A stretch of DNA of 64,000 nt from Acidobacteriota bacterium (GCA_004298155.1 SCRD01000008.1:248001-312000), one strand, 5' to 3'. Positions 19,008 to 29,573 are shown, counted from the stretch's first letter. Program-made: numbers and translations. Notes: generated from the letters alone by a model not told the origin.

Positions 19008-20399
19008 CTATGGCCTCAAAAGTTGCTTTAGCTGCCGTAATCCTTCGGGATAGTTTATGAGAAGGCGGCCAAAAGGATGCGACATAACGGTGCCCGCTTT
19101 GCTCCAGCCTCTTATATTCCAGCCCGCTTCGACCAGGTCGGAAGCCGCGAATAGGAATTCCAAGGTATCAATGAAAAACGTGACGGCGTCGAAATTTCTG
19201 TTGTAGTCGAATTTGGGCTCGCTGCCATGAACATCATAATTCCTACAATCCACCGCCTCGTCTGTGACATCCAAAAGTTGCGGGAACCGCTCGCCCACTT
19301 CTGAAATGATCATCGCAGCCCGGTGACGGATTTTTTGTTTGAGACTGGCCTTCCCGATGCGGCCTAGGATGCCCAAGACATTGTCGCGCTCCGGGCTTGC
19401 TGGCAAAGAGCGAAACGCGTTACGACTGGTTTCTCTGGCGGCTTGAAGCCCTTTCGGCACTGGTACGTCCGGCGGCACGGCCGAACATGGAAGAATGTCA
19501 AACATATTCGCGGCATCAACAAGCCGTTCGATCGGATAAAAGTTCTGTTTTCCGAAAGAATTCGAAAAGCGGAATCGGGCATCGCGCCATGTCTTGTCAC
19601 GATCCAGCTAGTTCGAGAGGACGCGGGTAAACTCGTTTGGTTGTCTAACGGCGTCAATGAGAACGTCAGAGGGATGTGGTTTCTCCTCTCCACCGGCCGG
19701 GTCGTCCTTTGGACCCATGCTCCAATAAACATGGAGAATAGTCGAGCTTTGCTGACGGGATTGTGTTTCGAGATCCAGTCCGAGGATGGTCTGCCGGCGG
19801 CCCGCTACCATTTCCAGAAATCGGAGTACCGTGAACATGCGAGCCACGGACTCTTGAAATGCCAGTAGATTGCCAAAGTCAATAGTCACGAAGATTGTGT
19901 TCTTAAGTCCCACACCGCTAGGGCCGCCAAGACTGCTGTGGCGGGGGTTATGGGAGGCAAACACTCTTCCCAGCACGGTGTCCGCGGCGAAGATCTCCCG
20001 CTTGCCCGCGAAGTATAGTATTTCCGGGTTCGGTCCAGTTACGATTGTTCGCCCGTGAACATGGGCGTTGGCGTTTGCAATTTCCTCGATGAAGGGCCGC
20101 GCATCAAGCAAGAATCCAAACGCGTCGAAGTCGTAGAACAGGGTGGTGCCATCGTCCGTTGCAAAATGGATTTTGGCAATCTTCTTTTCGTCCGGCCCAA
20201 TGTGGTTCGTGCCGTAGACGACGAAGTGAGGGAATACCGTAGCAAAGCAGTATTCTTGGCCATCTTGGGCAGCGTGGCCCGGTCCCGACTTGGTGATGCA
20301 CTGAATCAGCGAGACCTTCGTTAGATCGTGCAGTACGCCCCTGATGGACTGTTTTGGTAGGGTAAGCGTGCTGAATTCATCTTTGTCGTGGAGGTACAA
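19008..20399 (-). pseudogene. apeA: ApeA-like HEPN defence protein, interrupted by an in-frame amber codon
   Basis: Two open segments in the same frame, 20399-19611 and 19607-19008, are split only by TAG at 19608-19610 (codon 264). The upstream half carries an ApeA-type N-terminal domain (TTLFYDFDAFGFLLD). Immediately after the TAG the frame continues into FYPIERLVDAANMFDILP, and then into a HEPN domain whose RNYDVH (R-x4-H) motif is the RNase active site. ApeA proteins are abortive-infection HEPN nucleases. The N-terminus also lacks a normal start: the only available initiator is TTG at 20399, and the frame closes at a TAA 73 bases upstream. A decayed gene is most likely; amber read-through or a sequencing error is possible. 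Confidence 0.7.
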
Positions 20400-20726
20400 A
20401 GATGTCTTTGGACCAAGAAGCGTAAGCTCGCCAAGAACTTTTCGCCCACGCGAAAGCGTGAAACTTCCGGTTTACTTTGACCCTTCCAGCCTATCCAATA
20501 TGAGACTTCACCCGGTTCCCTGGTCCTTCAACTTTATCTTCTATTTCTTGGCCCCATCGTCAAGAGCCCTTAGCCGAGCACGCGATGGATCCAGCGAGTT
20601 GTTATCTTGGGGCCGAGCAAATGCGCGTGGCAGAAAAACTGTGGCCCGGCTACCTGCTCCGTTCGGCGCAAAAGCCGGGGACCAAAAGCACGGTTGTAAT
20701 ACCACTTGCAGGTCTTGACTCCTGGC
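20400..20726. other. Stretch upstream of the ApeA-like remnant
   Basis: About 327 bases. The ApeA frame stays open to 20471 and encodes a plausible extension (GRKVLGELTLLG), so the true N-terminus may have been lost here through a frameshift. No other gene is supported. Confidence 0.35.
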
Positions 20727-21902
20727 CTATTTCCACCACTCTTTCTCTTTGACTTCTTTATTTGTCTTCCACTCCGTTTCGAGTTCAGCCTTCAAGCCTT
20801 GCCAGCCGTTCTTGATGTACTTGTCATTTGGCCAGAACTCTCCGGCCCCCACATCCAAGTCCCCGGAGTGTGGAATCCGATCATCACCCCAGTTACATTT
20901 TTCGACGATTTTGCTGCGATAGCTTTTCCAGATTCCTACGAACTGGTTATTGTTATACGAATCCGAGCAGGCCCAGAGGTCGTCATAGTGGAGGATTCTG
21001 CCTTTGTCTGTGTAGAACCCGGTCGTCAGCTTTCCCTCGAAGATGCCTGTAGATGTTTGTTTTGGATTTTCCTTGAATAGGTACCGACCTGTGATCACTC
21101 CTTCGGTGAGTCCCTTGACGCTTCTTTCGCAACCATCATCTTGCGCCGGAAATTCGACAACGGTCTCGATCACAATTTTCCCCTTGAACTCACGAACTCT
21201 GTTTCTCACGAGTGTTTTGCCCACGACTAAATACACGGCAGGGTCGTTGGGGTCCTTCTTCATAGAAAGGAAATGGACCTGCAACCTCTGGTAGCCGGCT
21301 CCGATGAACCCGAGTGCCCCAGCGGTGGTCCAAAGTTGGCTCACATCATATTTCGCGACGAATGCCTTGACAGCAACAATCTGGCCGCGGACTACTAAAC
21401 TTGGGTCTAGCGTTTTAGTTATAGTAGTGGATTGGTTCGTTTGAGCTGATGCTCCCGTTCCAAACAGCCAATGGATATCAACCACAATATTTGTAGAAAC
21501 CGCACCACAGCCAGGCCGTGGTGCATATTTCCACTCCGTGGGTGAGGCCATGATAATGGAGTCCAGTCGTTGAAGCCCCGAGGCCGATAGGAGCTGCATA
21601 TCAGTAACCTCCCCGTTCTCCTGGATAATCGCTCGGATAACTGGCGGGGAGTATGATTCGCCCAGCTTCGTGAGCAGCTCCCCTGGCTTTATATCGGGGT
21701 GGCGAAGAAGCTTTGGCGCATATGCGCCATTTTCGTTGCTCAAAGGGGCTGTTTCAAAGGAAACGCCTGCGACTCGACGTGCGCCTGCTCGGACACTAAT
21801 CGGCGTGGAACTCTGGTGTTTCTGCTGAGCCCATGCGAAGGACGTGCTAGCTACAATCGTGAGAAGGATGAACGCGGTCCGCACATGTGGAGGGTAACAC
21901 AA
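20727..21902 (-). CDS. Secreted protein with TonB C-terminal-like domain
   Basis: A 391-residue protein with a signal peptide (residues about 8-25, ending AWAQQ). Residues about 80-130 (SPPVIRAIIQENGEVTDMQLLSASG...WKYAPRP) match the TonB C-terminal domain found in many stand-alone acidobacterial-type proteins. The remaining 240 residues are not recognised. TTG at 21902 and GTG at 21884 are the possible starts. It is the last gene of the operon with the S41 peptidase (65 bases upstream) and the TPR-CHAT protein, so it may be their envelope-side partner. There is no TM anchor or Pro-rich linker as in true TonB. Confidence 0.6.
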   Translation of the reverse strand: MCYPPHVRTAFILLTIVASTSFAWAQQKHQSSTPISVRAGARRVAGVSFETAPLSNENGAYAPKLLRHPDIKPGELLTKLGESYSPPVIRAIIQENGEVTDMQLLSASGLQRLDSIIMASPTEWKYAPRPGCGAVSTNIVVDIHWLFGTGASAQTNQSTTITKTLDPSLVVRGQIVAVKAFVAKYDVSQLWTTAGALGFIGAGYQRLQVHFLSMKKDPNDPAVYLVVGKTLVRNRVREFKGKIVIETVVEFPAQDDGCERSVKGLTEGVITGRYLFKENPKQTSTGIFEGKLTTGFYTDKGRILHYDDLWACSDSYNNNQFVGIWKSYRSKIVEKCNWGDDRIPHSGDLDVGAGEFWPNDKYIKNGWQGLKAELETEWKTNKEVKEKEWWK

Positions 21903-21966
21903 AACGCGACGATGCGTTGTAAGGCCTTTCTGGCGCCTTTAGCCCCGGACAATCGAGTTTAATGTC

Positions 21967-23196
21967 TCAGAGCGCCCGAGCGAGTTCAATGGCCTTTTCC
22001 ATTTGCGGGTCTAAACCTGCTTTGAGGGATTCGTAAGTCTGTTTCACTTCGAAGTCAGGCTGAATTCCTTTGCCTTCGAGCAGTGTGCCCTGCCAGGTAT
22101 AGAAAGCGCCGGCGGGGAGGCCTAGCACATATCCATGGCCGACCTTGTAAGCGCCGCCGCTCATCAAGCGCCCTGCCGTCTTCGTGCCCACTATAGTTGC
22201 GAGTTTATTTTCTGCGGCAAATCCTGCCACGATTTCCGCCGCGCTTGCCGAGTGGTGATTTACGAGCATCACGACACGCCCATGAAAGGCCTGTGGCCCG
22301 AGACCCTCAGTCATGACTGTGACTGAACCGGCGACGCGCGCATAGCGCAAAGCGAGCCATATAAGGGCAAGCTTGGAGTGCGGTATTTTCCCAAACCGGG
22401 GCATTGATTCCTTCTTGAATCCTTTTTCAGCCCGCGCACGGGACAGGCTGTACCCGATGGGTTTCTTGTCGGGGGTGAGGTAACTCATCAGCCGCAGACC
22501 CCCAATGCCTCCACCGGTGTTCCCTCGCATGTCCACGATTACCCGGTCGCAGTGCAACTCTCGAATCGCGCGATCAATGTCACGGGCGAAGTCTATCCCT
22601 ACAATTCCCGGAAACATGGTCACGCGCAGCAGGCCAATTCCATAGTCAAGTTTTCGGAACACGACGGCCTGCGGAAGATTGACGGGGTGCTTCTTCATTT
22701 TCGGAGAAGGGACATCCAAAGTGACCGATGCTTCTTTGCCGTCACGTTTGAGGAGAGTGATCCGCGTTGCCTGCCCCATCCTGAAGATCGGTTGTTTCGG
22801 CGGTCGTATATCCTCTTCCGCCACTGCAAGCAGCACGTCGCCGGGCTCAAAGCCTGCGCTGTACGCCGGCCCCCCTTCATGGACGTCCAAAAACATCCAC
22901 CGCTCAACGCCCAAAACGTCGCATTCGTCGAAGGTCGCGTTAATCGAGAGGCGAGCCGGAATGGTCCGGGCACTTTGATGGAAGAAACCGGTGTGGCTCG
23001 TCTTGAGTTGAGTGACCATCTCATGCATCTCGCGTTCAAATCGCTCCGGTGTCTCGCTGTCGAGCACGCGCGCGCGTCGCTCTTCAACGACGGCGTGCCA
23101 ATCCACGCCGTTGAGGTCCGGCTTGAAATGCTTCTTGTCCACCAGACTGACTACCTTCTGAAGTATTTTTTCACGTTCGGGCTGAGTGAGGTTCAT
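21967..23196 (-). CDS. PDZ-containing S41-family peptidase
   Basis: A protease of about 409 residues. A PDZ domain lies in the middle (HEGGPAYSAGFEPGDVLLAVAEEDI, about residues 105-150). The S41 core follows: IVDMRGNTGGG, then VNHHSASAAEIVAGF with the catalytic serine, and GTKTAGR with the lysine (Ser/Lys dyad). C-terminal-processing peptidases of this family cut unstructured C-termini. There is no signal peptide, so it may act in the cytoplasm. ATG at 23196 overlaps the stop of the CHAT gene (ATGA), which argues for this start and for tight co-translation. Confidence 0.82.
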   Translation of the reverse strand: MNLTQPEREKILQKVVSLVDKKHFKPDLNGVDWHAVVEERRARVLDSETPERFEREMHEMVTQLKTSHTGFFHQSARTIPARLSINATFDECDVLGVERWMFLDVHEGGPAYSAGFEPGDVLLAVAEEDIRPPKQPIFRMGQATRITLLKRDGKEASVTLDVPSPKMKKHPVNLPQAVVFRKLDYGIGLLRVTMFPGIVGIDFARDIDRAIRELHCDRVIVDMRGNTGGGIGGLRLMSYLTPDKKPIGYSLSRARAEKGFKKESMPRFGKIPHSKLALIWLALRYARVAGSVTVMTEGLGPQAFHGRVVMLVNHHSASAAEIVAGFAAENKLATIVGTKTAGRLMSGGAYKVGHGYVLGLPAGAFYTWQGTLLEGKGIQPDFEVKQTYESLKAGLDPQMEKAIELARAL

Positions 23197-25877
23197 GGGA
23201 TAGTTACCGGCGATGATCCTTCTCCTTCCAAGATGAATCCTGCCCAATAAAACGGTAGCGCGTCACCGCCGTACTCTTGAATGAGGTCGAGCTTCGCCTG
23301 CTGCAGGGCGATATCTTTGTCTTCGTGCTGTGCCAGATGCCGATAGAACTGTTGCATCAAGGCAGCGGTGTACTCGTCATCGCTCTCCCAAAGGCTTGCA
23401 ACTACGGATTTCGCTCCGGCGAACAGAAAAGCATCCGCGAGGTCGGTGACCCCTTCTTCTCCTTCGAGCTTGCCCACTCCAGTATCGCACGCCGAAAGCG
23501 TCACCAGATCAGCATTCAGAGACAAATCAATTATCTGCCACTCCTGAAGAAGTCCGGCCTGATTCGATCCCGGACTTCGGTCGAGCACAAGGGCGGCTCG
23601 GGTGGGGAATTCCGTACTGGGAATCGAGTGAACCGCGAGATGCAAAACACTAAAATCTCCAAGAGGCTCGGTTTCCAACTTCAAGATCGTAGCCTTCGGC
23701 CCAAGGAGCACTACGCTGCCCGTCCCGCCCAACGCTCGGTCTGCGTTAATTACCTCCTTCTTGCTCGCAGGAAGGTTCCTAAGTTGGTGCACGCCAGCGA
23801 GGTCATAGAGTCCACGCAGGATACGTCCGGAGATGGAATTTGAATTCGGCGGGCTGTAAACAACATCACCAACGCCCAGAAATGCGCGTGTAAGCGGATG
23901 GTTATTCTCCTGCTCCTTGAGGACTTCAAGCACGGAAGCGGAAGGCACATAGGTCACATCCACGGATTTCACGACGTATTGGCCGCTTGAATCTTTTAAG
24001 GCGCCGAATGGGAGGAAATATAGTTTCCCGTCCGGGACAACAACGTAATGTTTTTTCCCTGCCAGCGACGGGACCGGCGAAAGGAGAACCGAATAGAGCT
24101 TTCTGGCAAGATCGGACGCGGGCTTTAGGGCCCTCACCTGTTCCAGATATCTTTCCGTGAGATCTTCAATTTCCCGCCTGCCTGCATCCAGCTTCGTGAT
24201 TTGCACATCGTCGTGAGAAATAGAAAGACAAAATGACCGAGGTTCATCGAGTACGTACTCCAAAATGACTTCGTCTGGCACGAGTGTGTCTCGAACTTCT
24301 CGAAGTTTCGGTGGTTGCCACAGGCGCAGAGTCTCTCGTGGAAGGTTGACGTCATTCAAATAGGCAAGTCGTTGTTCTTGTTCCTCCAGATTCTCAAGTA
24401 ATTGCTGGCGCTCATGAGGATCTTCGGATCGCATGAGTTGTAGCTGGACGCGCGAGATGGCACCTTCGATGCGTGCATAAGCTGGAGAATCAGTATGTTC
24501 ATGGGGGGCTCTGTGCTCCAGCGCATCCTCAATGATTCGTCCACGCGCTCGTTCCAATGCGCGAAACGCGCGATTGACGTTGTTCGTCTGGGCTGTGAGT
24601 TCGAAATCCCCGAGATACGTGTCGCTGGCCTCTCCGACGAATGATCCGCCAGAATATGGACCTGGGGCATTCAGTACCACGCTATCAACAACATCTTCAG
24701 CTTCGTCGTAAAGGCGCTCCGCCTCCTGGCTTTTTCCCAATCGTACTTCGAGCCGTGCCAGCGCCGTAAGGTCGCGGGGCAGGCTGTAGCGATCGCCTAA
24801 GCGCATGCTTACGTCACGGGCCGCCGTGAGCCGCTTCTCTGCCTCGGCAAGGTCCCCATGCTCTTCGTAAATCTTTGCCAAATCAAAGAGGTCATCCGCG
24901 TCCATTCGGTAGTAGTTATACTTGCCAGCTATAGCGGCTGCCTCCTCCATTTCTTCGATCGCTTCTGTTGTGTTGCCAGTTTGGAGAGAGAGTTTTCCTA
25001 GCAGAATTAGGGTCTGCGCTTCATGTCCCGTACGTTGCTCTCGCCTCGCCGTACCCAAACACTCAGTGAGTGCTGTCCGCGCCTCATTGGTTTTGCCGAA
25101 CGCCGTCAACGCCTCACCCTTTCCTTCATAGGCCATGTAGGGGAAACCGCAGTCTTTGCAGGATTTTGCCACATTGATCGCACGACTAAAGAAGTACTGT
25201 GCGTCCTCTGACCTCCCCTGAACTTCGAGTCCGTTCCCAATCAACTCAAGATATCGAACCTCAGCACCGATGTCGCCACTCTTGATGGCTGACAACAGAG
25301 CGCCGCCCACCAATTGGCCGGCCTTGAGACTCTTGCCCTGAAGGAAAGCAATCAGCCCTAGTTCACCCTGGGCACGAGCTTCCCATTGCCTTTCCTTGAG
25401 CGTACTGGCTAGCAGCTCTGCTTCCTGCCAGTCCTTTTTAGCTGCGGGGACATTAACCTCGATGTCCGTCATGCCCTTCGCGCTCAGACACCAAAGCTTA
25501 AGCTTCGGATCCTTCTGAACCAGCGGTGTCGCGAGTTGTGATTCGAGAAAGTCGGAGAGCTTGACGAACGACATCGTTTCAGCTTCAGCTCGAAGTCGGC
25601 CGATTTTGGCGTAAAGCTCGTCCCGCTTGTCGCCGCGCTCGCGGAACATCTTTTCGGCCTTGGCATAAAGAGGATCCGCCCGATAGGAGTTAGAAAGGAA
25701 AGCATAGTGATTTGCTTCGGCAAGAATCGCCTTTGGATCGTTCGCGGGAACGTGCTGACTTGATGTTCCTCTTCTTTGCGACCCTTTCAGAAATATCCAA
25801 ATTCCCGCAACGCATGCCCCAATACATAGGGCCGCCAAGATAGAGATATAAACTCGTATGTGCCTCGTCCCGAGCAT
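23193..25877 (-). CDS. Membrane-anchored TPR-CHAT protease
   Basis: An 894-residue protein. One N-terminal TM helix (residues about 8-30) anchors it. TPR-type helical repeats fill about residues 45-430. The C-terminal CHAT domain (about 600-885) has the caspase-like dyad: His about 750 in LHLAVHS and Cys about 797 in LSACDTG, followed by AFLFAGAKSVVASLW. CHAT peptidases are HetF/separase-type cysteine proteases, sometimes used in phage defence or regulated proteolysis. The stop overlaps the start of the S41 peptidase, so the two proteases are made together. Both catalytic residues are present, so it is likely active. Confidence 0.85.
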   Translation of the reverse strand: MLGTRHIRVYISILAALCIGACVAGIWIFLKGSQRRGTSSQHVPANDPKAILAEANHYAFLSNSYRADPLYAKAEKMFRERGDKRDELYAKIGRLRAEAETMSFVKLSDFLESQLATPLVQKDPKLKLWCLSAKGMTDIEVNVPAAKKDWQEAELLASTLKERQWEARAQGELGLIAFLQGKSLKAGQLVGGALLSAIKSGDIGAEVRYLELIGNGLEVQGRSEDAQYFFSRAINVAKSCKDCGFPYMAYEGKGEALTAFGKTNEARTALTECLGTARREQRTGHEAQTLILLGKLSLQTGNTTEAIEEMEEAAAIAGKYNYYRMDADDLFDLAKIYEEHGDLAEAEKRLTAARDVSMRLGDRYSLPRDLTALARLEVRLGKSQEAERLYDEAEDVVDSVVLNAPGPYSGGSFVGEASDTYLGDFELTAQTNNVNRAFRALERARGRIIEDALEHRAPHEHTDSPAYARIEGAISRVQLQLMRSEDPHERQQLLENLEEQEQRLAYLNDVNLPRETLRLWQPPKLREVRDTLVPDEVILEYVLDEPRSFCLSISHDDVQITKLDAGRREIEDLTERYLEQVRALKPASDLARKLYSVLLSPVPSLAGKKHYVVVPDGKLYFLPFGALKDSSGQYVVKSVDVTYVPSASVLEVLKEQENNHPLTRAFLGVGDVVYSPPNSNSISGRILRGLYDLAGVHQLRNLPASKKEVINADRALGGTGSVVLLGPKATILKLETEPLGDFSVLHLAVHSIPSTEFPTRAALVLDRSPGSNQAGLLQEWQIIDLSLNADLVTLSACDTGVGKLEGEEGVTDLADAFLFAGAKSVVASLWESDDEYTAALMQQFYRHLAQHEDKDIALQQAKLDLIQEYGGDALPFYWAGFILEGEGSSPVTIP

Positions 25878-26258
25878 GGTCCGCCGCCCTGGATCGCTTA
25901 CTTATACCTAAGCTCACTTTCCGCCTTGTTACACTAATTGGACAACCAATCCATCAGAGGCGGATTCGGGCTTGGCGCAGCGCGGATATGGTGGCCGCCA
26001 GACTTTTTCACTGTTCAGCATTTTCTCAATCTTCGATCATCAGTTTGCTCCGTCGAGACCCAAGAGGCGGCCACGGATTGACCTCCTTAACATTCGGCGC
26101 GGCACCCCTGCCCTATCTTCGTTACTGTACAAGACGAGCCCTTTATTGGCCATATGGACCCGTCTCTCATGGCTTGATGACATACCATCCCTTGTTAAGC
26201 ACTACGTACTGCGTATAACTAACCCTCTCTGGAAGCGGCTGCCCAGTTCCTATTAACC
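25878..26258. other. Intergenic stretch
   Basis: About 381 bases between the CHAT operon and the end of the TonB receptor gene, both on the minus strand. It must contain the promoter of the CHAT operon. No clear hexamers or terminator were identified. Confidence 0.35.
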
Positions 26259-29200
26259 TTAAAAAATGAGCTTGAGCGCGAACTGCATCACGCGCGGGTC
26301 ACCTGCAAGACTCGTTATGCGCCCCACCGTGCCCGGACTCGACACGTCTGAATTCGGAATGCTGAATTGCGGCGTGTTGAACAGGTTGAAAACTTCCCAG
26401 CGAAACTCTAGCTGCCGGCCTTCACCGCCCAGCCTGAACGGGAACGATCGGTCGAGGCTGAAGTCCAGGTTAGTGAAGGGCGGCCCGATCAGGATGTCGC
26501 GACCGGAATTCCCAAACGCAGCGGGATTCGGTACCGCAAAGCAACCGGGATTGAACCATTCGTTAACGCTTTGCTGTCCGCTGGAAAGGCCTCCGTTGCA
26601 GACGCGGTTGGGACGTGTGTCAGCCAGAGGCCCGACAAAACTGCTGAGCGACGAGGCCGTCACGGTAAAGGGGAAACCGGAATTCCGCGTGAATATTCCA
26701 TTCATCCGCCAGTTGCCGAGAATCGCGGCAGGAACACCAGTCGTAGCCCATTGGTGTCCATGCCCAAGCGGGAAATCATAAACATAGGCAAAGACGAAGC
26801 GGTTCCGGAAATCAAAGTTGCTCAACCCGCGATCATAGGCAAAGACGTTATAGGAATCTTCCGGAAAGGAAGATCCAAACCCCGAGAGGTTGTCTCTGGC
26901 ATCATCAATTGACTTCGAGTAAGTGTACGCGATGTGGAATGTGAGTCCATGGCTGAACCGTTTTTCGACCGTGGCTTCGAGCCCGTTGTAAGTGGAATTG
27001 CCGCCATTTTCCCGGTACTCGATGATGCCGAGGTTCTGATAGGGCAGATTGATCGTTCCTGCTGGAATCGGCTGGTTCAGGTTGCGCAAGTAGGAGAGGT
27101 GGGTACCTTTCGTGCCCACGTAATCCACCGTGGCAACGATATCGAAAGGCAATCGCCGCTGGAAACCGGCGCTCCACTGGTCAATGATGGGCATCTGGGA
27201 CTTCGGATCGACTGCCCGTAGCCGAACCTTAGTCAGGTCGATATTGGCGACGTCACGGTAGGTCGAGGGGAAACCCTGGCCAAGATAGAAAACCGGCGTC
27301 GTATGATCCGTAACTGGCACCGTTGGCAGAACGTTCAGGAGCCACGGTGGGTTCAGCGACATCTGGTCCTCGCTGCCGATGCGCTCGAATTGCTGGTAGA
27401 AGCGCCCATAGCCGGCACGCAGTACTGTGTTAGGGGTCACCTGATAAGCCACGCCAATGCGGGGAGCAAAGTTATCCTTATCCGGATGGACGAGCTGTTG
27501 CGAAAGTCCTGACCCGGACTTCGCATATACAAGCTGGCCCGTCGCGGGATCAAGGTTCGTCATCTGGTCGGCAGCCTCATGCGGCCAGGTTGCATAATCG
27601 TAGCGAAAACCGAGGTCAAGCGTCAGATGCGGCATCACTTTCCAGATATCCTCAGCAAAGTAGGACTGCATCCACATCCTCATGTCCACGTGGTGAAAGA
27701 CCGACTCCTGGGCTCTGTAGGGATATCCAAGCAGAAAGTCGGCCAGCGCATTGCCGGTAAACTGGCCATCAAAGTACATATGGCCACGCAGGGCGGGTTC
27801 ATCAAGGTAGATGTTCCGCATCGGCAGATGGTAATCGACCCCGAACTTGAATTCATGGGCTCCATGGGTATAGTTCAGCGTGTCTGCCTCTTCGAACTGA
27901 TTCGTAAATTGCCACTTCGGCAGGTAGTCCGCCGATCCCAAATAAGGCATGTTGACTCCACCCACGTTCGCGAAGTCCATCCCAGAAATGCCGCCGTCAT
28001 AAAGCGGGTTATCAGGAATGCCAAGGATGCCCAGTGATGAGAGGGTGTTTTGTCGAAAAGGGGTCTGGACACCGCGCGACCAATTGCGGCCCCAGCCTAG
28101 GCGGAAAGAATTGACCAGCGTCGGAGAGATCATCGCCGTCCATCCCAATGCCGCGGCCTGGGAATTCATTGTCAGCCGGCCCCAGGCTGAAGTGCCGGTG
28201 CCGTCAATAATGCTATTTCCGAAGGGACCGGGAACAAAGCGCGTCCAGGGAATATCCGAATAGCGGACGAAAACGCTGTTGCGCGGAGTAATTTGCCAAT
28301 CCACCCGGCCGATGTAATTGTTCGCATTGCTGGTAAGTTTGGGGTTGATGAGGTAATTCTCGCGATTCAGCGGGCCAGGCGGAGGCGTCACATTAGGGAG
28401 GGGTATCATGCCCATGATCTTTGCTGCCACCGGGGAAATGCGGTCAGAAGGAATGATATTGTCGGAGAATGGCAGGCCTGTCGTCGGATCGATGATCGGA
28501 CTGTAAGTGACGCCATTGGCGGCGCCTGCCGCAGGCGAAAAATTCCCTGCTCGCTCGTTCGGTAGCGGTACGTTGGAAAGCCGCGTCACTCCTTGAGAAA
28601 TTCGAGTTCCTTCGTAATTGAAAAAGAAGAAAGCGCGGTTCTTGATAATCGGTCCGCCGAAGTTACCGCCGAACTGGTTCTGCGCTAAGCCCGGTTTCTT
28701 TGCACCTGCTCGATTCGTGAAGAAATCCGTCGCGTCGGTTGCCGATTTGCGGTTGAATTCCCAGGCCTCGCCATGGAACTGGTTGGTTCCACTCTTGGTG
28801 GTCACAATGATGGCAGCACCGGGACTGCGGCCATACTCTGCGGAATAAGGGTCCGTAATGATCTTGAATTCTCGAACCGCATCCACGGAGGGGCGGATTA
28901 CCTCCGTGCTCAACTCCTGGACGTTTTCCGAGATCGTATTGTTATCCACACCGTCGAGAATAAAGTTGTTCTGCAGGGACCTCACGCCATTCACATTGAT
29001 ACCGCCAAATCGCCCTGACGCAGTGCTGCCCGATTGATTAGTGTACCGGTACCCCTGCACCCCGGCGACCAGGCCCATCAGATCATCCCAATTTCGTGTG
29101 CTGAGCGGTAGATTCGCCACAAGTCGGTTCCGGATGGCAGTCTGTGGCATGGCGGATTGGGTTTGTAATAGAGGCGTGGCGGAGGTAACTTGCACGGTCT

Positions 29201-29573
29201 GTACGGGAGAACCGAGTTGCAACTTGAAATCGACCCTCGCGCTTTGGCCCGCTTCCAGTGTGATATTGCTCCTGACAATTTTCTTGAATCCACTCGCGGA
29301 CACCGTAACCGTGTAAGTCCCGATGGGAATGGTTGGGAATGTGTAATAACCCGAACTGTTTGAGGTCATCGAATACTTCATCCCGGTGCCTTGGTTCTGA
29401 GCTGTTAAGTGTGCGTCGGGCACGACGGCACCGCTCGGGTCGGTGATTCGCCCACCGACGCTGGCATTCTGGATTTGCGACCATCCAAGACCTGCCGGTA
29501 ATAACGTGAGGCAGGCCATTAGAATGAACCGAAACAATACGCGAAATACTCCAACAATCGGATCAGTCCGCAT
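26259..29573 (-). CDS. Oar-like TonB-dependent receptor with carboxypeptidase-regulatory domain
   Basis: A 1104-residue outer-membrane protein. The order is signal peptide (residues about 12-33), carboxypeptidase-regulatory-like domain (about 35-115, GRITDPSGAVVPDAHLTAQN...GYYTFPTIPIGTYTVTVSASGF), plug (VNGVRSLQNNFILDGVDNN), then a long beta-barrel with repeated aromatic/glycine strands. The C-terminus MQFALKLIF ends in Phe, as outer-membrane barrels do. Such receptors import large substrates, often glycans or peptides, across the outer membrane. The type is very frequent in Acidobacteriota. A directly repeated motif near 29652-29672 precedes it. Confidence 0.93.
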   Translation of the reverse strand: MRTDPIVGVFRVLFRFILMACLTLLPAGLGWSQIQNASVGGRITDPSGAVVPDAHLTAQNQGTGMKYSMTSNSSGYYTFPTIPIGTYTVTVSASGFKKIVRSNITLEAGQSARVDFKLQLGSPVQTVQVTSATPLLQTQSAMPQTAIRNRLVANLPLSTRNWDDLMGLVAGVQGYRYTNQSGSTASGRFGGINVNGVRSLQNNFILDGVDNNTISENVQELSTEVIRPSVDAVREFKIITDPYSAEYGRSPGAAIIVTTKSGTNQFHGEAWEFNRKSATDATDFFTNRAGAKKPGLAQNQFGGNFGGPIIKNRAFFFFNYEGTRISQGVTRLSNVPLPNERAGNFSPAAGAANGVTYSPIIDPTTGLPFSDNIIPSDRISPVAAKIMGMIPLPNVTPPPGPLNRENYLINPKLTSNANNYIGRVDWQITPRNSVFVRYSDIPWTRFVPGPFGNSIIDGTGTSAWGRLTMNSQAAALGWTAMISPTLVNSFRLGWGRNWSRGVQTPFRQNTLSSLGILGIPDNPLYDGGISGMDFANVGGVNMPYLGSADYLPKWQFTNQFEEADTLNYTHGAHEFKFGVDYHLPMRNIYLDEPALRGHMYFDGQFTGNALADFLLGYPYRAQESVFHHVDMRMWMQSYFAEDIWKVMPHLTLDLGFRYDYATWPHEAADQMTNLDPATGQLVYAKSGSGLSQQLVHPDKDNFAPRIGVAYQVTPNTVLRAGYGRFYQQFERIGSEDQMSLNPPWLLNVLPTVPVTDHTTPVFYLGQGFPSTYRDVANIDLTKVRLRAVDPKSQMPIIDQWSAGFQRRLPFDIVATVDYVGTKGTHLSYLRNLNQPIPAGTINLPYQNLGIIEYRENGGNSTYNGLEATVEKRFSHGLTFHIAYTYSKSIDDARDNLSGFGSSFPEDSYNVFAYDRGLSNFDFRNRFVFAYVYDFPLGHGHQWATTGVPAAILGNWRMNGIFTRNSGFPFTVTASSLSSFVGPLADTRPNRVCNGGLSSGQQSVNEWFNPGCFAVPNPAAFGNSGRDILIGPPFTNLDFSLDRSFPFRLGGEGRQLEFRWEVFNLFNTPQFSIPNSDVSSPGTVGRITSLAGDPRVMQFALKLIF

